Assembly (NCBI RefSeq): GCF_026340305.1
Contig: NZ_JAPEPI010000001.1
Location: 4,154,001-4,218,000 of the forward strand
Direction of reading: 5' to 3'
Length of the DNA stretch: 64,000 nt
Origin: Streptomyces sp. NBC_01381
Lineage (GTDB): Bacteria; Actinomycetota; Actinomycetes; Streptomycetales; Streptomycetaceae
Position 1 is the stretch's first letter. The number at the start of each line of letters is the position of its first letter. The translations under genes and the position numbers were made by a program. The notes below the pieces were generated by a model. The model saw only the letters and a program-made list of their open reading frames with translations. It did not search any database and was not told where the DNA came from. Below are positions 24,693 to 33,808 of the stretch, in pieces.

Positions 24693-25862
24693 ATGTCCAA
24701 GACGGCTTACGTCCGCACGAAACCGCACCTCAACATCGGCACGATGGGCCATGTCGACCACGGCAAGACGACCCTGACCGCCGCCATCACCAAGGTCCTC
24801 AGCGAGCGCGGCACCGGCACGTTCGTGCCCTTCGACCGCATCGACCGCGCCCCCGAGGAGGCGCAGCGCGGCATCACCATCAACATCGCGCACGTCGAGT
24901 ACGAGACCGACACCCGGCACTACGCGCACGTGGACATGCCGGGCCACGCCGACTACGTAAAGAACATGGTCACCGGCGCCGCCCAGCTGGACGGGGCGAT
25001 CCTCGTCGTCTCCGCGCTCGACGGGATCATGCCGCAGACCGCCGAGCACGTCCTGCTGGCCCGGCAGGTCGGCGTCGACCACATCGTCGTCGCCCTCAAC
25101 AAGGCCGACGCCGGTGACGAGGAGCTCACAGACCTCGTCGAGCTGGAGGTGCGCGAGCTGCTGAACGCGCACGGGTACGGGGGCGACTCCGTCCCCGTCG
25201 TACGGGTCTCGGGACTGAAGGCGCTGGAGGGCGACCCGCGGTGGGCCGCCGCCATCGAGGCGCTGCTCGACGCGGTGGACACCTATGTGCCCATGCCCGA
25301 GCGGTATGTCGACGCGCCCTTTCTGCTGCCGGTGGAGAACGTGCTCACCATCACCGGGCGCGGCACCGTCGTCACCGGGGCCGTCGAGCGCGGCACGGTG
25401 CGGATCGGTGACCGGGTGGAGGTGCTCGGCGCGGAGACGGAGACCGTCGTCACCGGTCTGGAGACCTTCGGCAAGCCCATGGAGTCCGCGCAGGCGGGCG
25501 ACAACGTGGCGCTGCTCCTTCGCGGCGTGCCACGCGACGCCGTACGACGCGGCCATGTCGTCGCGGCGCCGGGCAGCGTCAGTCCGAGCCGGCGCTTCAC
25601 CGCCCAGGTGTACGTCCTGTCGACCAAGGAGGGTGGCCGGTCGACGCCGATCGCGACCGGCTACCGGCCGCAGTTCTACCTCCGCACCGCGGACGTCGTC
25701 GGGGACGTCGACCTCGGCGATGCCGCCGTCGCCCGGCCCGGCGACACGGTCACCATGACCGTCGAGCTCGGCCGCGACATGCCCCTGGAGACGGGCCTCG
25801 GCTTCGCGATCCGCGAGGGCGGCCGCACCGTCGGCGCGGGCACGGTGACCGAGGTCGGCTGA
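24693..25862 (+). CDS. tuf3: Elongation factor Tu, divergent second copy (EF-Tu3 type)
   Basis: 389 residues from ATG 24693 with GGAGAAGGAA upstream. All GTPase motifs are present: GHVDHGKTT (P-loop), RGITINIAHVEY (switch I), DMPGHADYV (G3), NKAD (G4), then beta-barrel domains 2 and 3 (GRGTVVTGAVERG; GYRPQFYLRTADVVG). Differences from housekeeping EF-Tu are marked: FVPFDRIDRAPEEAQRG in place of the usual F-x-IDxAPEEKxRG, and a shorter domain 3 end, GLGFAIREGGRTVGAGTVTE. Streptomyces coelicolor carries a comparable divergent tuf3 reported to respond to starvation. A terminator follows. Confidence 0.93.
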   Translation: MSKTAYVRTKPHLNIGTMGHVDHGKTTLTAAITKVLSERGTGTFVPFDRIDRAPEEAQRGITINIAHVEYETDTRHYAHVDMPGHADYVKNMVTGAAQLDGAILVVSALDGIMPQTAEHVLLARQVGVDHIVVALNKADAGDEELTDLVELEVRELLNAHGYGGDSVPVVRVSGLKALEGDPRWAAAIEALLDAVDTYVPMPERYVDAPFLLPVENVLTITGRGTVVTGAVERGTVRIGDRVEVLGAETETVVTGLETFGKPMESAQAGDNVALLLRGVPRDAVRRGHVVAAPGSVSPSRRFTAQVYVLSTKEGGRSTPIATGYRPQFYLRTADVVGDVDLGDAAVARPGDTVTMTVELGRDMPLETGLGFAIREGGRTVGAGTVTEVG

Positions 25863-25870
25863 TGGCAGCT

Positions 25871-25911
25871 GCCCGCCTCCCGCAGGGGATCCACCGCTGC
25901 GGGAGGCGGGC
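25871..25911 (+). terminator. Perfect 15-bp hairpin after tuf3
   Basis: GCCCGCCTCCCGCAG (25871-25885), an 11-base loop, then CTGCGGGAGGCGGGC (25897-25911). It begins 8 bases after the tuf3 stop and ends 11 bases before the next start, so it separates the two transcription units tightly. Confidence 0.9.
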
Positions 25912-25922
25912 ACAATGGAGCG

Positions 25923-26786
25923 GTGACTGAGGACGAACGCGCGGACGAGGCCATACCCGTCTTCAAGGACGTGGATCACGGCACCGCCAAGCTGATGCCG
26001 GACGTGGACCGGCCGCGCGCCTGGCTGCTCACGGTCGACGGGGCGCCGCAGTCGTACGTCGACCTGGACGCGCCCACGCATCTGGAGTTCGAGTACGCGC
26101 AGCGCCTCGCCCATGTCCTGGACACCGCGGCGGAGCCGGAGCTCCCGCTCGACGTGCTCCACCTCGGGGGCGGCGCGCTCACCCTGCCCCGCTATGTCGC
26201 GGCCACCCGGCCCGGTTCACGCCAGGACGTCGTGGAGGCGGACCGCGGTCTTCTCGACCTGGTGGGCGAGCATCTGCCGGTGCCGGACGGCTGCGGGATC
26301 GCCGTGCACGGAGACGACGCCCGCCGGTGGCTGGAAGCGGCGGCGCCCGACAGCGCCGACGTATTGGTCGCCGATGTGTTCGGCGGCTCGCGGGTGCCGG
26401 CCCATCTGACCTCCGTGGCCTACGCGCGGGCCGCGGAGCGGGTGCTGCGCACGGGCGGGATCTACGCGGCGAACCTCGCCGACGGAGCGCCGTTCACGTT
26501 TCTGCGCTCCCAACTGGCGGGCTTCGCCGAGGTGTTCGCGGACCTTGCGCTGATCGCCGAACCGGCCGTGCTGCGCGGCCGCCGCTTCGGCAACGCGGTG
26601 CTCGTCGCCTCCCACGACGCCATCGACGTCCAGGCGCTCGCCCGGCGGGCGGCGGCCGACGTCTTCCCGGCACGCGTCGAGCACGGGGCCGCGCTGCGGC
26701 GGTTCATCGGCGACGCGCGGCCGGTGCGGGACGAGGACGCGGTGGCCTCACCCGAGCCGCCCGACGGTGCCTTCAGCATCGGCTGA
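25923..26786 (+). CDS. Spermidine synthase-like / SAM-binding Rossmann-fold protein
   Basis: 287 residues from GTG 25923. It shows the spermidine-synthase-like order: RAWLLTVDGAPQSYVDLDAP, THLEFEYAQRLAHVLD, LDVLHLGGGALTLPRYVAAT (glycine-rich SAM loop), VVEADRGLLDLV, DDARRWLEAA, and DVLVADVFGGSRVPAHLTSV. Actinobacteria often have such homologues of unknown substrate, some transferring methyl rather than aminopropyl groups. Its last 39 bases overlap the convergent MFS gene. Confidence 0.82.
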   Translation: MTEDERADEAIPVFKDVDHGTAKLMPDVDRPRAWLLTVDGAPQSYVDLDAPTHLEFEYAQRLAHVLDTAAEPELPLDVLHLGGGALTLPRYVAATRPGSRQDVVEADRGLLDLVGEHLPVPDGCGIAVHGDDARRWLEAAAPDSADVLVADVFGGSRVPAHLTSVAYARAAERVLRTGGIYAANLADGAPFTFLRSQLAGFAEVFADLALIAEPAVLRGRRFGNAVLVASHDAIDVQALARRAAADVFPARVEHGAALRRFIGDARPVRDEDAVASPEPPDGAFSIG

Positions 26787-28049
26787 CTCCTGAGCTTGCG
26801 GGGCGCCCTTCGCGACCTCCTTCGAGGGCGTGCGCCGCGTCAGGTTCCGCACGTCAGGGACGAGCAGGACAAGCGCTGTCACCACGACCACAAGGGCCGC
26901 ACAGCCCCACAGCGACGCCGAACGCCCGAAGGCCAGCTCGGCGGGGCCCGCGAGAGCCGTGGCGAGCGGGACCATCGCGATCGAGCCGAACCAGTCGTAG
27001 GCGGCCACGCGGGACAGCTTCTCCTCGGGGATCTCCTGATGCATCGTCGTCATCCAGGAGACGCCGAACACCTCGATCGCGACACCGCTGACGAACATCA
27101 CCGCCGCAAGACCCCACACCGGCAGCGGCACGGCGAGCGCCGCCGAAGGCGCGGCGAGCGGAAAGACGCAGAGGGTTCCGGCGAGCAGCATCCTGCGCGG
27201 CTTCCACCGCATCATCAGGAGCGCGCCGCCGACCGTGCCCGCGCCGAACGCGCCGAGCGCCAGGCCCCAGGGCCCGGCGCCGCCCAGCTCGTCGCGGGCC
27301 ACCAGCGGTCCGAACACCGCCTCGGCCGCGCCGACCACAGCCACCACGACGGAGAACTGCGCGACGATCGCCCAGAGCCACGGCCGGCCGATGAACTCGC
27401 GCCAGCCATCGCGCAGATCCGAGAGCAGCCCGCCGCCCGGCTCGCGCGCCGGTATGTGACTCACGTCGAGGAACGACCGCATGGCTCCCGCGATCGCGAA
27501 GGCGACCGCGTCCACCGCGAGCACCCAGCCGGGCCCGAGCGCGGCCACCATCAGACCGCCGAGCGCGGCGCCGCCGAGCCCCGCGCCCTGCATCGCCATC
27601 CGGTACAGCGCGAAGGCGCGGCTCGCCTGCTCGCCGGTGACCGTCGACATCAGCATGCCCTCGGCGGCCGGGCCGAAGAACGCCTGGCCGACGCCGCCGA
27701 GCCCGGTGAGCAGCATCATCGACCACAGCGGGGGCGTGCCGGAGATGACAAGGACCGCGAAGACGGCCTGGGAGAGGCAGTTGAGGGCGTTGGCCGCGAC
27801 CATCACATGGTGACGCGGCAGCCGGTCGGCGACGGCACCGCCGATGAGCAGGAACAGCACGAGCGGCAGCGTGCGCGCCGCCGCCACCAGACCCACGTCC
27901 CCGCCGTCCCCGCCCGCGTCGAGGACGGCGAACGCCGCCGCGATCAGGGCGCCGTGGCTGCCCAGGTTGGTCACGATCGCGGCGGCGGTCAGCAGGGTGT
28001 AGTTGCGGCCTGCCCAGGTGGGGCGGCGCGCGGCGGCGGGAGTGGTCAC
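26748..28049 (-). CDS. MFS transporter (multidrug / enterobactin-exporter type)
   Basis: 433 residues from GTG 28047-28049; an upstream TTG at 28085 would add 12. Twelve hydrophobic segments are seen, with the MFS loop signature GGAVADRLPRHHVMVAANAL after helix 2 and DLRDGWREFIGRPWLWAIVA in the centre. The pattern resembles the EntS/MFS-3 group, typically proton-driven exporters. The 3' end overlaps the spermidine-synthase-like gene by 39 bp, so transcripts converge. No ligand can be deduced. Confidence 0.9.
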   Translation of the reverse strand: MTTPAAARRPTWAGRNYTLLTAAAIVTNLGSHGALIAAAFAVLDAGGDGGDVGLVAAARTLPLVLFLLIGGAVADRLPRHHVMVAANALNCLSQAVFAVLVISGTPPLWSMMLLTGLGGVGQAFFGPAAEGMLMSTVTGEQASRAFALYRMAMQGAGLGGAALGGLMVAALGPGWVLAVDAVAFAIAGAMRSFLDVSHIPAREPGGGLLSDLRDGWREFIGRPWLWAIVAQFSVVVAVVGAAEAVFGPLVARDELGGAGPWGLALGAFGAGTVGGALLMMRWKPRRMLLAGTLCVFPLAAPSAALAVPLPVWGLAAVMFVSGVAIEVFGVSWMTTMHQEIPEEKLSRVAAYDWFGSIAMVPLATALAGPAELAFGRSASLWGCAALVVVVTALVLLVPDVRNLTRRTPSKEVAKGAPQAQESADAEGTVGRLG

Positions 28050-28111
28050 CCGGGGACTATCGCCGCCCGGACGCCGACTTGCCAAACGGATTCAGCGAGC
28101 CACCAGGTGGT

Positions 28112-29152
28112 TCAGGACTCCTCGGGGTCGCCGTGCAGACGTACCGTCTTGAGGATCTTCTGCACCGTCGCGTCCGGGACCTCGTCCTTGACGCCCTTGG
28201 CGCCGTACAGGGTCCACGCCACGTACTCGCCCTCGGAGTTCTTGAAGGCGAACGTGGTGGCCTTGCCGTCCGAGTCGCACTTGTCGTTCTTGGCGACTCC
28301 GGCGGTCGTGGAGGTCGCGACGCTGCCCTTGATGCCGGAGGTGGTGGTGAACGACTCGATCTTGCCGATCTTGATCTTCTTCTTGTCGGCCTTCTTCTGG
28401 TTCGTGTAACCGCCGAAGACCCACCACGCGGAGTCGTTGCGCGCAACGTCCTCGGTGTTCTTGGCGCCATTCTGGCCCTTTGTGCCGACCGCGGCGAGGG
28501 ACGTGTCGTCCGACTTGCCGTCCTTGTCGTCGTCGGACGTGCACCACTTCTCTTTGTAGATCGCAGGCGCCGACATGCTGATGAGGGGCTTCATGCCGTC
28601 GCCCGCGCTGTCCTCGAATCCGATCATGGTGTCAGGCGTCTGGACGGCCCAGTCGGCGGGGACGTCGAAGGCGGTGCCCCACTTGGGGTTCACCACGACC
28701 TGCCAGCCCTCGATCGTCGGCTTCGGGTCATTGCCCGTGCCACGCTCGGTGCCGCCGTCATCGGTCGGGCTCGGCTTCTTGGACGTGGACTTGGAAGGAG
28801 ACTTCTTCGGCTTCTTGTCCGCGACGTCGTCCTTGTCACCGCCGAGGACCAGGAAGCCCGTGACACCGGCGGCCACCACGACGGCGAGCGCCGCGACGAT
28901 CGCGGTGATCTTCGTCTTGTTTCCGTCCCCGCCCTGGCCGCCACCCTGCTGGGGCGGCATCGGCGGCGGGGTGGGCGCGGCCCACTGCTGCGGCTGCTCG
29001 GGCTGCGAGTAGGCACCCGGTTGCGGCGGCTGCTGCTGATACCCGGGCTGCTGATACGGGTTCGGCTGTTGGTACCCCGGCTGCTGGTACGGATTGGGAT
29101 TCTGGTCCTGCGGGTTCTGCTCGCCCCCGGGCGGCTGCTGTCCTGGCCACAT
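28112..29152 (-). CDS. Membrane-anchored extracellular protein with Pro/Gln/Tyr-rich head, paralogue 1
   Basis: 346 residues from ATG 29150-29152 (MWPGQQPPGGEQNPQDQNPN). A cytoplasmic proline/glutamine/tyrosine-rich head (YQQPGYQQ repeats) precedes one membrane helix (ITAIVAALAVVVAAGVTGFL), a Lys/Ser-rich linker, and an extracellular ~200-residue domain beginning PTIEGWQVVVNPKWGTAFDV. Conserved points are the KWCTSD and DKCDSDGKATTF cysteines, which may pair, and AWWVFGGYTNQKK. It is the last of three tandem paralogues; the domain has no assigned function. Confidence 0.8.
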   Translation of the reverse strand: MWPGQQPPGGEQNPQDQNPNPYQQPGYQQPNPYQQPGYQQQPPQPGAYSQPEQPQQWAAPTPPPMPPQQGGGQGGDGNKTKITAIVAALAVVVAAGVTGFLVLGGDKDDVADKKPKKSPSKSTSKKPSPTDDGGTERGTGNDPKPTIEGWQVVVNPKWGTAFDVPADWAVQTPDTMIGFEDSAGDGMKPLISMSAPAIYKEKWCTSDDDKDGKSDDTSLAAVGTKGQNGAKNTEDVARNDSAWWVFGGYTNQKKADKKKIKIGKIESFTTTSGIKGSVATSTTAGVAKNDKCDSDGKATTFAFKNSEGEYVAWTLYGAKGVKDEVPDATVQKILKTVRLHGDPEES

Positions 29153-29251
29153 GGGCAGTAACCATAGAGGGGCCTGTGGCCTGATGTCATCGCTGCCCTC
29201 ACGGAGCGGCCGACACATCGGGTCACAAGCCCCGTTGGCGTACGAAACGGA

Positions 29252-30247
29252 TCAGGACTCCGTGGGGTCGCCGGCCAGCCGCACCGTATTGAGGATCTTC
29301 ATGATCGTCGCCTCCGGAATCTCCTCCTTGACGCCCTTGGCGCTGTAGAGGTTCCAGGCGACGTATTCGCCCGCGGAGTTCTTGAAGCCGAAGGTGATCG
29401 CCTTGCCGTCGGAGGCGCACTTGCCCTTCTGGGGCGTGTTCTCCGAATGGGCACGGGCGAGGCTGCCCTTGATGCCCGTCTTCGTGGTGAAGGGCTCCGC
29501 CTTCTCGTCGAACTTGAGGCTCTTCTTGTCGGGCTGGGTGTAGCCGCCGAAGACCCACCAGGGCACCTGGTTCACGGCGACCTCGTCGGTGTTCTTGGCG
29601 CCGTTCGCCCCCTTGGTGCCGACGGCGCCGAGCGCGGTGTCGTCGGAGTTGCCGTCCCTGTCCTCGTCGTCCGAGCACCACTTCGACTTGTAGTAGGCGG
29701 GCGCCGACATGGTGATGAGGGGCTTGCCCTTGTCGTCCTCGAAGGCGATCGCCGAGTCCGGCGACTGCACCTCCCAGTCGGCGGGGACGTCGAAGGCGGT
29801 GCCCCACTTGGGGTTCACCACGACCTGCCAGCCCTCGATCGTCGGCTTCGGGCCGTTGCCCGTGCCGCGCTCGGTGCCGCCGTCGTTCGCCGGGTCGCTG
29901 CTCGGCTTCGACGCGGACTTCGAGGGGGACTTGGACGGCTTCGAGTCGGCCTCGTCGTCCTTGTCGCCGCCGAGGACCAGGAAGCCGGTGACGCAGGCGG
30001 CCACCACGACCGCGACGGCGGCGACGATCGCCACGAGCTTGGTCTTGTTGCCGCCGTCACCGCCGCCGGGCGGCGGCTGCGTGACACCCATCGGCGCGGT
30101 CGGCGCGCTCCACTGGCCCTGCTGCTGGCCCTGCTGCTGATACCCGGGCTGCTGATACGGGTTCGGTGCCTGGTACCCCGGCTGCTGGTACGGATTCTGG
30201 TCCTGCGGGTTCTGCTCGCCCCCGGGCGGCTGCTGTCCTGGCCACAT
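29252..30247 (-). CDS. Membrane-anchored extracellular protein, paralogue 2
   Basis: 331 residues from ATG 30245-30247. Same architecture and the closest relative of paralogue 1: MWPGQQPPGGEQNPQDQNPY, helix LVAIVAAVAVVVAACVTGFL, then KPTIEGWQVVVNPKWGTAFD, PWWVFGGYTQPDKK, GKCASDGKAITFGFKNSAGE and VPWNLYSAKGV-like sequence near the end. A stretch of near-identical DNA links it with paralogue 1 (for example around 28640-28730 and 29770-29860), indicating recent duplication or gene conversion. Confidence 0.8.
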   Translation of the reverse strand: MWPGQQPPGGEQNPQDQNPYQQPGYQAPNPYQQPGYQQQGQQQGQWSAPTAPMGVTQPPPGGGDGGNKTKLVAIVAAVAVVVAACVTGFLVLGGDKDDEADSKPSKSPSKSASKPSSDPANDGGTERGTGNGPKPTIEGWQVVVNPKWGTAFDVPADWEVQSPDSAIAFEDDKGKPLITMSAPAYYKSKWCSDDEDRDGNSDDTALGAVGTKGANGAKNTDEVAVNQVPWWVFGGYTQPDKKSLKFDEKAEPFTTKTGIKGSLARAHSENTPQKGKCASDGKAITFGFKNSAGEYVAWNLYSAKGVKEEIPEATIMKILNTVRLAGDPTES

Positions 30248-30324
30248 GGCGGGCAACGATACGGGTCTTGACGCGGGGTCAGCGAGGCAACCCCAGGTGG
30301 GAGGGGCTATGGCGGGGCGGTTGC

Positions 30325-31308
30325 TCAGGACTCGGGCCCATTGTCGTATTCGCGCACCGTGCTGAGCATCTTCTTGACCGTCGCCTCCGGCACTTCACCG
30401 CTCACGTCCCGGGCGCCGAAGAACGACCACGAGACCAACTTCCCCTGGGAGTCCTTGAATCCGAAGGTGGTCGCCTTGCCGTCCGTCCGGCACTTGTCGT
30501 TCTTGTCGTTCTTGACGCCCGAGACCGAGGACGAGGTCAGGCTGCCGGTGATGCCGGACTTGGTGGTGTACGGCTCCACCGAGCTGGTCCGGACATTCTT
30601 CTTGCCGGGCTGGGAGTACCGGCCGTGCACCCACATCGCCGAGTCCTTCTTGGCGATCTCTTCGGTGCTCTTGGCGCTGCGGTTGCCCCTGCTGCCGGCC
30701 TCCGCGAGCGGCGTGTAGTCCTTGACGCCGTCCCGGTCGGGATCGCTCGCACACCACTGCTGCTTGAGCGCGGCGGGTGCCATCATCGCGATCAGAATGC
30801 TGTCGGGATCGTCGATCTCACCGACGGCGTCGACCCGGTCCTGTGCCTTGAGCTCCCACTCCGGAGGTGCGTCGAAGGCGATGCCGCGCTCGGCGTTCGT
30901 GACCGTCTTCCAGCCCGCAATCGTCGGCTTCGGCCCCCCGCCGCCACCACGTGCGTCGGCGTCCTCGGACCTGGCCGGACTCGGGGACGTGGAGGCGGAC
31001 CGCGTCGGGTCCGGCTTCGCCGTGTCGTCCTTGTCGCCGCCCAGGAGCAGGAAACCGGTGACGCCCGCGGCCACCACGACCGCGGCGGCCGCGACGATGG
31101 CGACGATCTTGGTCCTGTTGCCACCCCGGCCGCTGCCGCCGCCGTCGTCGTGCGGGGCCTGCGCCGGGCCGCCGGGGACGGTGGGCGCGTTCCAGGGGGC
31201 CGGCTGCTGGTACCCCTGCTGCTGCCCTTGCTGCTGATATCCCGGCTGGTGGTAGGGATTCGGCTGCTGATTCGGCCCGCCCCCGGGCTGCTGCTCTCCT
31301 GGCCACAT
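30325..31308 (-). CDS. Membrane-anchored extracellular protein, paralogue 3 (most divergent)
   Basis: 327 residues from ATG 31306-31308 (MWPGEQQPGGGPNQQPNPYH). Helix IVAIVAAAAVVVAAGVTGFL and GGDKDD are as in the other two copies, but the extracellular part differs: KPTIAGWKTVTNAERGIAFD, QQWCASDPDRDGVKDYT, WVHGRYSQPGKK and KCRTDGKATTFGFKDSQGK. The two conserved cysteines remain. As the first gene of the reverse-strand series it may be the ancestral copy. Each gene has its own upstream gap of 78-100 bp. Confidence 0.8.
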   Translation of the reverse strand: MWPGEQQPGGGPNQQPNPYHQPGYQQQGQQQGYQQPAPWNAPTVPGGPAQAPHDDGGGSGRGGNRTKIVAIVAAAAVVVAAGVTGFLLLGGDKDDTAKPDPTRSASTSPSPARSEDADARGGGGGPKPTIAGWKTVTNAERGIAFDAPPEWELKAQDRVDAVGEIDDPDSILIAMMAPAALKQQWCASDPDRDGVKDYTPLAEAGSRGNRSAKSTEEIAKKDSAMWVHGRYSQPGKKNVRTSSVEPYTTKSGITGSLTSSSVSGVKNDKNDKCRTDGKATTFGFKDSQGKLVSWSFFGARDVSGEVPEATVKKMLSTVREYDNGPES

Positions 31309-31389
31309 GAGCAGCAACGATAGGGGACCGTGATCCACGTCGAGTCAGTTCCTGGCCAAAGAACGCTACTCGTGGGTAACATCGCCGCC

Positions 31390-31842
31390 ATGAGCGCACC
31401 CCAGATGTCGATCGGCGAGATGCTCGCCGCCACCGTGCCGATGGCCCGGACCCTGAACCTCGAGTTCCGTGAGACCACGCCCGAGAAGGCCGTGGTCGCC
31501 CTTCCCGACCAGGACGACTACCACAACCACGTCGGCGGACCGCACGCCGGAGCCATGTTCACGCTGGGCGAGTCGGCGAGCGGCGCCATCGTGCTCGCCG
31601 CCTTCGGGGAGCAGCTCTCGCGGGCCGTGCCGCTCGCCGTGCGCGCCGACATCGCGTACAAGAAGCTCGCCATGGGTCCGGTGACCGCCACCGCGACCCT
31701 CGGCCGTCCGGCCGCCGATGTGATCGCCGAGCTGGACGCGGGGGAGCGGCCCGAGTTCCCGGTGGCGATCGAGATCCAGCGCGCGGACGGCGCCGTGACC
31801 GGCGAGATGACCGTCGTCTGGACGCTGCGTCCCAATAACTGA
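31390..31842 (+). CDS. Hotdog-fold thioesterase-like protein (DUF4442 type)
   Basis: 150 residues from ATG 31390 (MSAPQMSIGEMLAATVPMAR). The hotdog helix and active-site region are recognisable: HNHVGGPHAGAMFTLGESAS, where the HNHxGxxHxGAxxTLxE pattern contains the catalytic acid of PaaI/YiiD-like thioesterases, followed by AFGEQLSRAVPLAVRADIAY and strands through VIAELDAGERPEFPVAIEIQ. It may hydrolyse acyl-CoA or act as a housekeeping thioesterase. It is divergent from the paralogue series. Confidence 0.85.
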   Translation: MSAPQMSIGEMLAATVPMARTLNLEFRETTPEKAVVALPDQDDYHNHVGGPHAGAMFTLGESASGAIVLAAFGEQLSRAVPLAVRADIAYKKLAMGPVTATATLGRPAADVIAELDAGERPEFPVAIEIQRADGAVTGEMTVVWTLRPNN

Positions 31843-31946
31843 GTCGCATACCGGCGTTCGTTTACGTACGTTCGTCGGGCGAACGGCGTCTCGCCGGTCG
31901 GGCACGGGGGTGCCGGCCGGTGCGACGCCGTTTTCCGTTCAACTGA

Positions 31947-31975
31947 TTGACACGAGTCAGTAGCGGTCATAGTTT
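31947..31975 (+). promoter_or_regulatory. Promoter-like -35/-10 pair before the carboxylesterase
   Basis: TTGACA (31947-31952) and TAGTTT (31970-31975) are 17 bases apart, a good sigma-70 (HrdB-type) arrangement about 40 bases before the start codon. ACTGA and TCAGT flank the -35 box as a short inverted repeat that could be an operator. Confidence 0.65.
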
Positions 31976-32016
31976 CCTCGCCGCCAGTGGGTCGACATCT
32001 GCAGAGGAGTCGCCGC

Positions 32017-33726
32017 ATGAGGAGCTTGAGGAGAACGAGGGCAGCGGGAAGAGGCAGCGGTAGAGGCGGAGGCGGAGACAGCGGCAGGTCGGGGCGGGTG
32101 CGGGCCGCCGTGTCCGGCTTCCTCGCCGTCGCCGCGACCGCCGCGGCCGTGCTCACCCCGCAGGCCGCGCAGGCCGGTCAGCCCGCGGGGAGTGACCCGC
32201 CGACGAAGGGCGCGACGCTCGTCCGTACGGACGCGGGCTGGTTACGCGGTGAATCCACCGCCGAGGGGCGCCAGTTCCTCGGGATCCCGTACGCGCGCCG
32301 GCCGGTCGGCGAGCTGCGGTGGAAGGAGCCACGGGCGGTCAAGCCCTGGCACGGCGTGCGCGGCGCCACCTCCTTCGGCAACCGGTGTGTGCAGAGCGCC
32401 AGTTGGGATCCCGGCTATGAGAATCCCAGCCACACCGAGGACTGCCTCGACCTGAACGTCTACGCCCCCGTTGGCGCCGACCGGCGCCAACGCCCCGTCA
32501 TGGTCTGGCTGCACGGCGGCGGGCTGACCGCGGGAGCGGGCGAGGACATCGTCCCGGACGCCTTCGCCCGGCGCACCGGCACCGTGGTCGTGACCGTCAA
32601 CTACCGCCTCGGAGCGATGGGTTTCCTCGCCGGAGAGGGCCTCGACGGTGAGGCGTCCGATCGCGTCTCGGGCAACTACGGCCTGCTCGACCAGCAGGCG
32701 GCCCTGCGCTGGGTGCGCGCCAACATCGGCTCGTTCGGCGGCGACCGGCACCGCGTCACCATCGCGGGCGAGTCCGCGGGCGGCCGCTCCGTCTGCACCC
32801 TGCTCGCCTCGCCCACCGCCGATGGCCTCTACCGCGCGGGCATCGTGGAGAGCGGCGCGTACGGCGACTGCGCGGCCCGTGAGCAGAAGGAAGCCGGTAC
32901 GCAGGGCGCGGCGTTCGCGAAGAAGGCGGGCTGCCCCGACCCGGCGACCGCCCTCGCCTGTCTGCGGAAGAAGTCCTCCGCGGAGATCCTCGCGGCGCAG
33001 GGCGGGTTCGACTGGGGCCCGGTCGTGGGCGGCGACTTCCTGCCGGTGCAGCCGGAGGAGGCGTACGCGCGGGGGAGCGCGTCGGACGTGCCCGTGCTGA
33101 ACGGGGCCAACAGCGACGAAGGGCGGCTCTTCGCCTACGCCCAGTTCGACGGGCAGGGCAGACCGCTCACCGCCGAGCAGTACCCGGGCGCGCTCACCCA
33201 GGCGTACGGCGAAGAGCTGGGAGCCAAGGTCCTCAAGCGCTATCCGGCCGCCGAGCATGCCTCGCCGACGCACGCCTACGCGGCTTCGCTCGGGGACCGG
33301 ATGTTCGCCTGTACCGCGCTGCGCATGAACAAGGCGCTCGCGGACCGCGGGCCCGTCTACGCCTATGAGTTCGCCGACCGCACATCGCCGCCCTTCGCGT
33401 CGATCCGTGAAGCCGGCAAGACCTTCGATTTCGGGGCGACCCATGTGAATGAAGTGCAGTACCTCTTCAAGCACTTCGGGCTCGCGTCGCCGCTCAATGC
33501 CGAACAGCGTTCGCTGGCCGGGCAGATGGTCCAGTACTGGGGCTCCTTCATCCACGGCGGGGCGCCGAGCGCCGACGGCCAGCCCGCCGCGCCCGATCAG
33601 CGCACGCGGCCCGGCCAGGTGCTCTCGCTGCGCACCGCCTCCGCGGGCGGCACCACAGTGAGCACGACACTGGCCGACGATCACCGGTGTGACCTGTGGG
33701 ACTCCGCTCCGGCCGACGCCGGGTGA
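32017..33726 (+). CDS. Secreted type-B carboxylesterase/lipase family hydrolase
   Basis: 569 residues from ATG 32017 with GAGGAG upstream. The long twin-basic N-terminus (MRSLRRTRAAGRG) is followed by a hydrophobic signal segment (AVSGFLAVAATAAAVL) ending at AQA. The esterase fold is clear: WLRGESTAEGRQFLGIPYA; EDCLDLNVYAP; WLHGGGLTAGAGED (oxyanion hole); catalytic Ser in RVTIAGESAGGRSVCTLL; acid in NGANSDEGRLF; His in FGATHVNEVQYLF. Such enzymes hydrolyse carboxylic esters outside the cell. A promoter-like sequence lies just upstream. Confidence 0.92.
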   Translation: MRSLRRTRAAGRGSGRGGGGDSGRSGRVRAAVSGFLAVAATAAAVLTPQAAQAGQPAGSDPPTKGATLVRTDAGWLRGESTAEGRQFLGIPYARRPVGELRWKEPRAVKPWHGVRGATSFGNRCVQSASWDPGYENPSHTEDCLDLNVYAPVGADRRQRPVMVWLHGGGLTAGAGEDIVPDAFARRTGTVVVTVNYRLGAMGFLAGEGLDGEASDRVSGNYGLLDQQAALRWVRANIGSFGGDRHRVTIAGESAGGRSVCTLLASPTADGLYRAGIVESGAYGDCAAREQKEAGTQGAAFAKKAGCPDPATALACLRKKSSAEILAAQGGFDWGPVVGGDFLPVQPEEAYARGSASDVPVLNGANSDEGRLFAYAQFDGQGRPLTAEQYPGALTQAYGEELGAKVLKRYPAAEHASPTHAYAASLGDRMFACTALRMNKALADRGPVYAYEFADRTSPPFASIREAGKTFDFGATHVNEVQYLFKHFGLASPLNAEQRSLAGQMVQYWGSFIHGGAPSADGQPAAPDQRTRPGQVLSLRTASAGGTTVSTTLADDHRCDLWDSAPADAG

Positions 33727-33808
33727 GCGGGTAGGCTGCCCGGCGTGCGCGAGCCAGGGGGGACCGCGCACGCCGGGTACAGGCACACCAGCACAGGAGG
33801 AACCGGCG

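Noticed and set aside
22902..26162. 1086-codon reverse open frame across thiolase-end to tuf3
   Set aside because: It runs antisense to the AlkD-like gene and tuf3 and out of frame through the TVP38-like gene, all with clear family matches; the frame is Arg/Pro/Gly-rich without any domain.
26796..28409. Long forward open frame opposite the MFS gene
   Set aside because: It is a mirror of the MFS transporter and the first paralogue with no ribosome site or recognisable domain.
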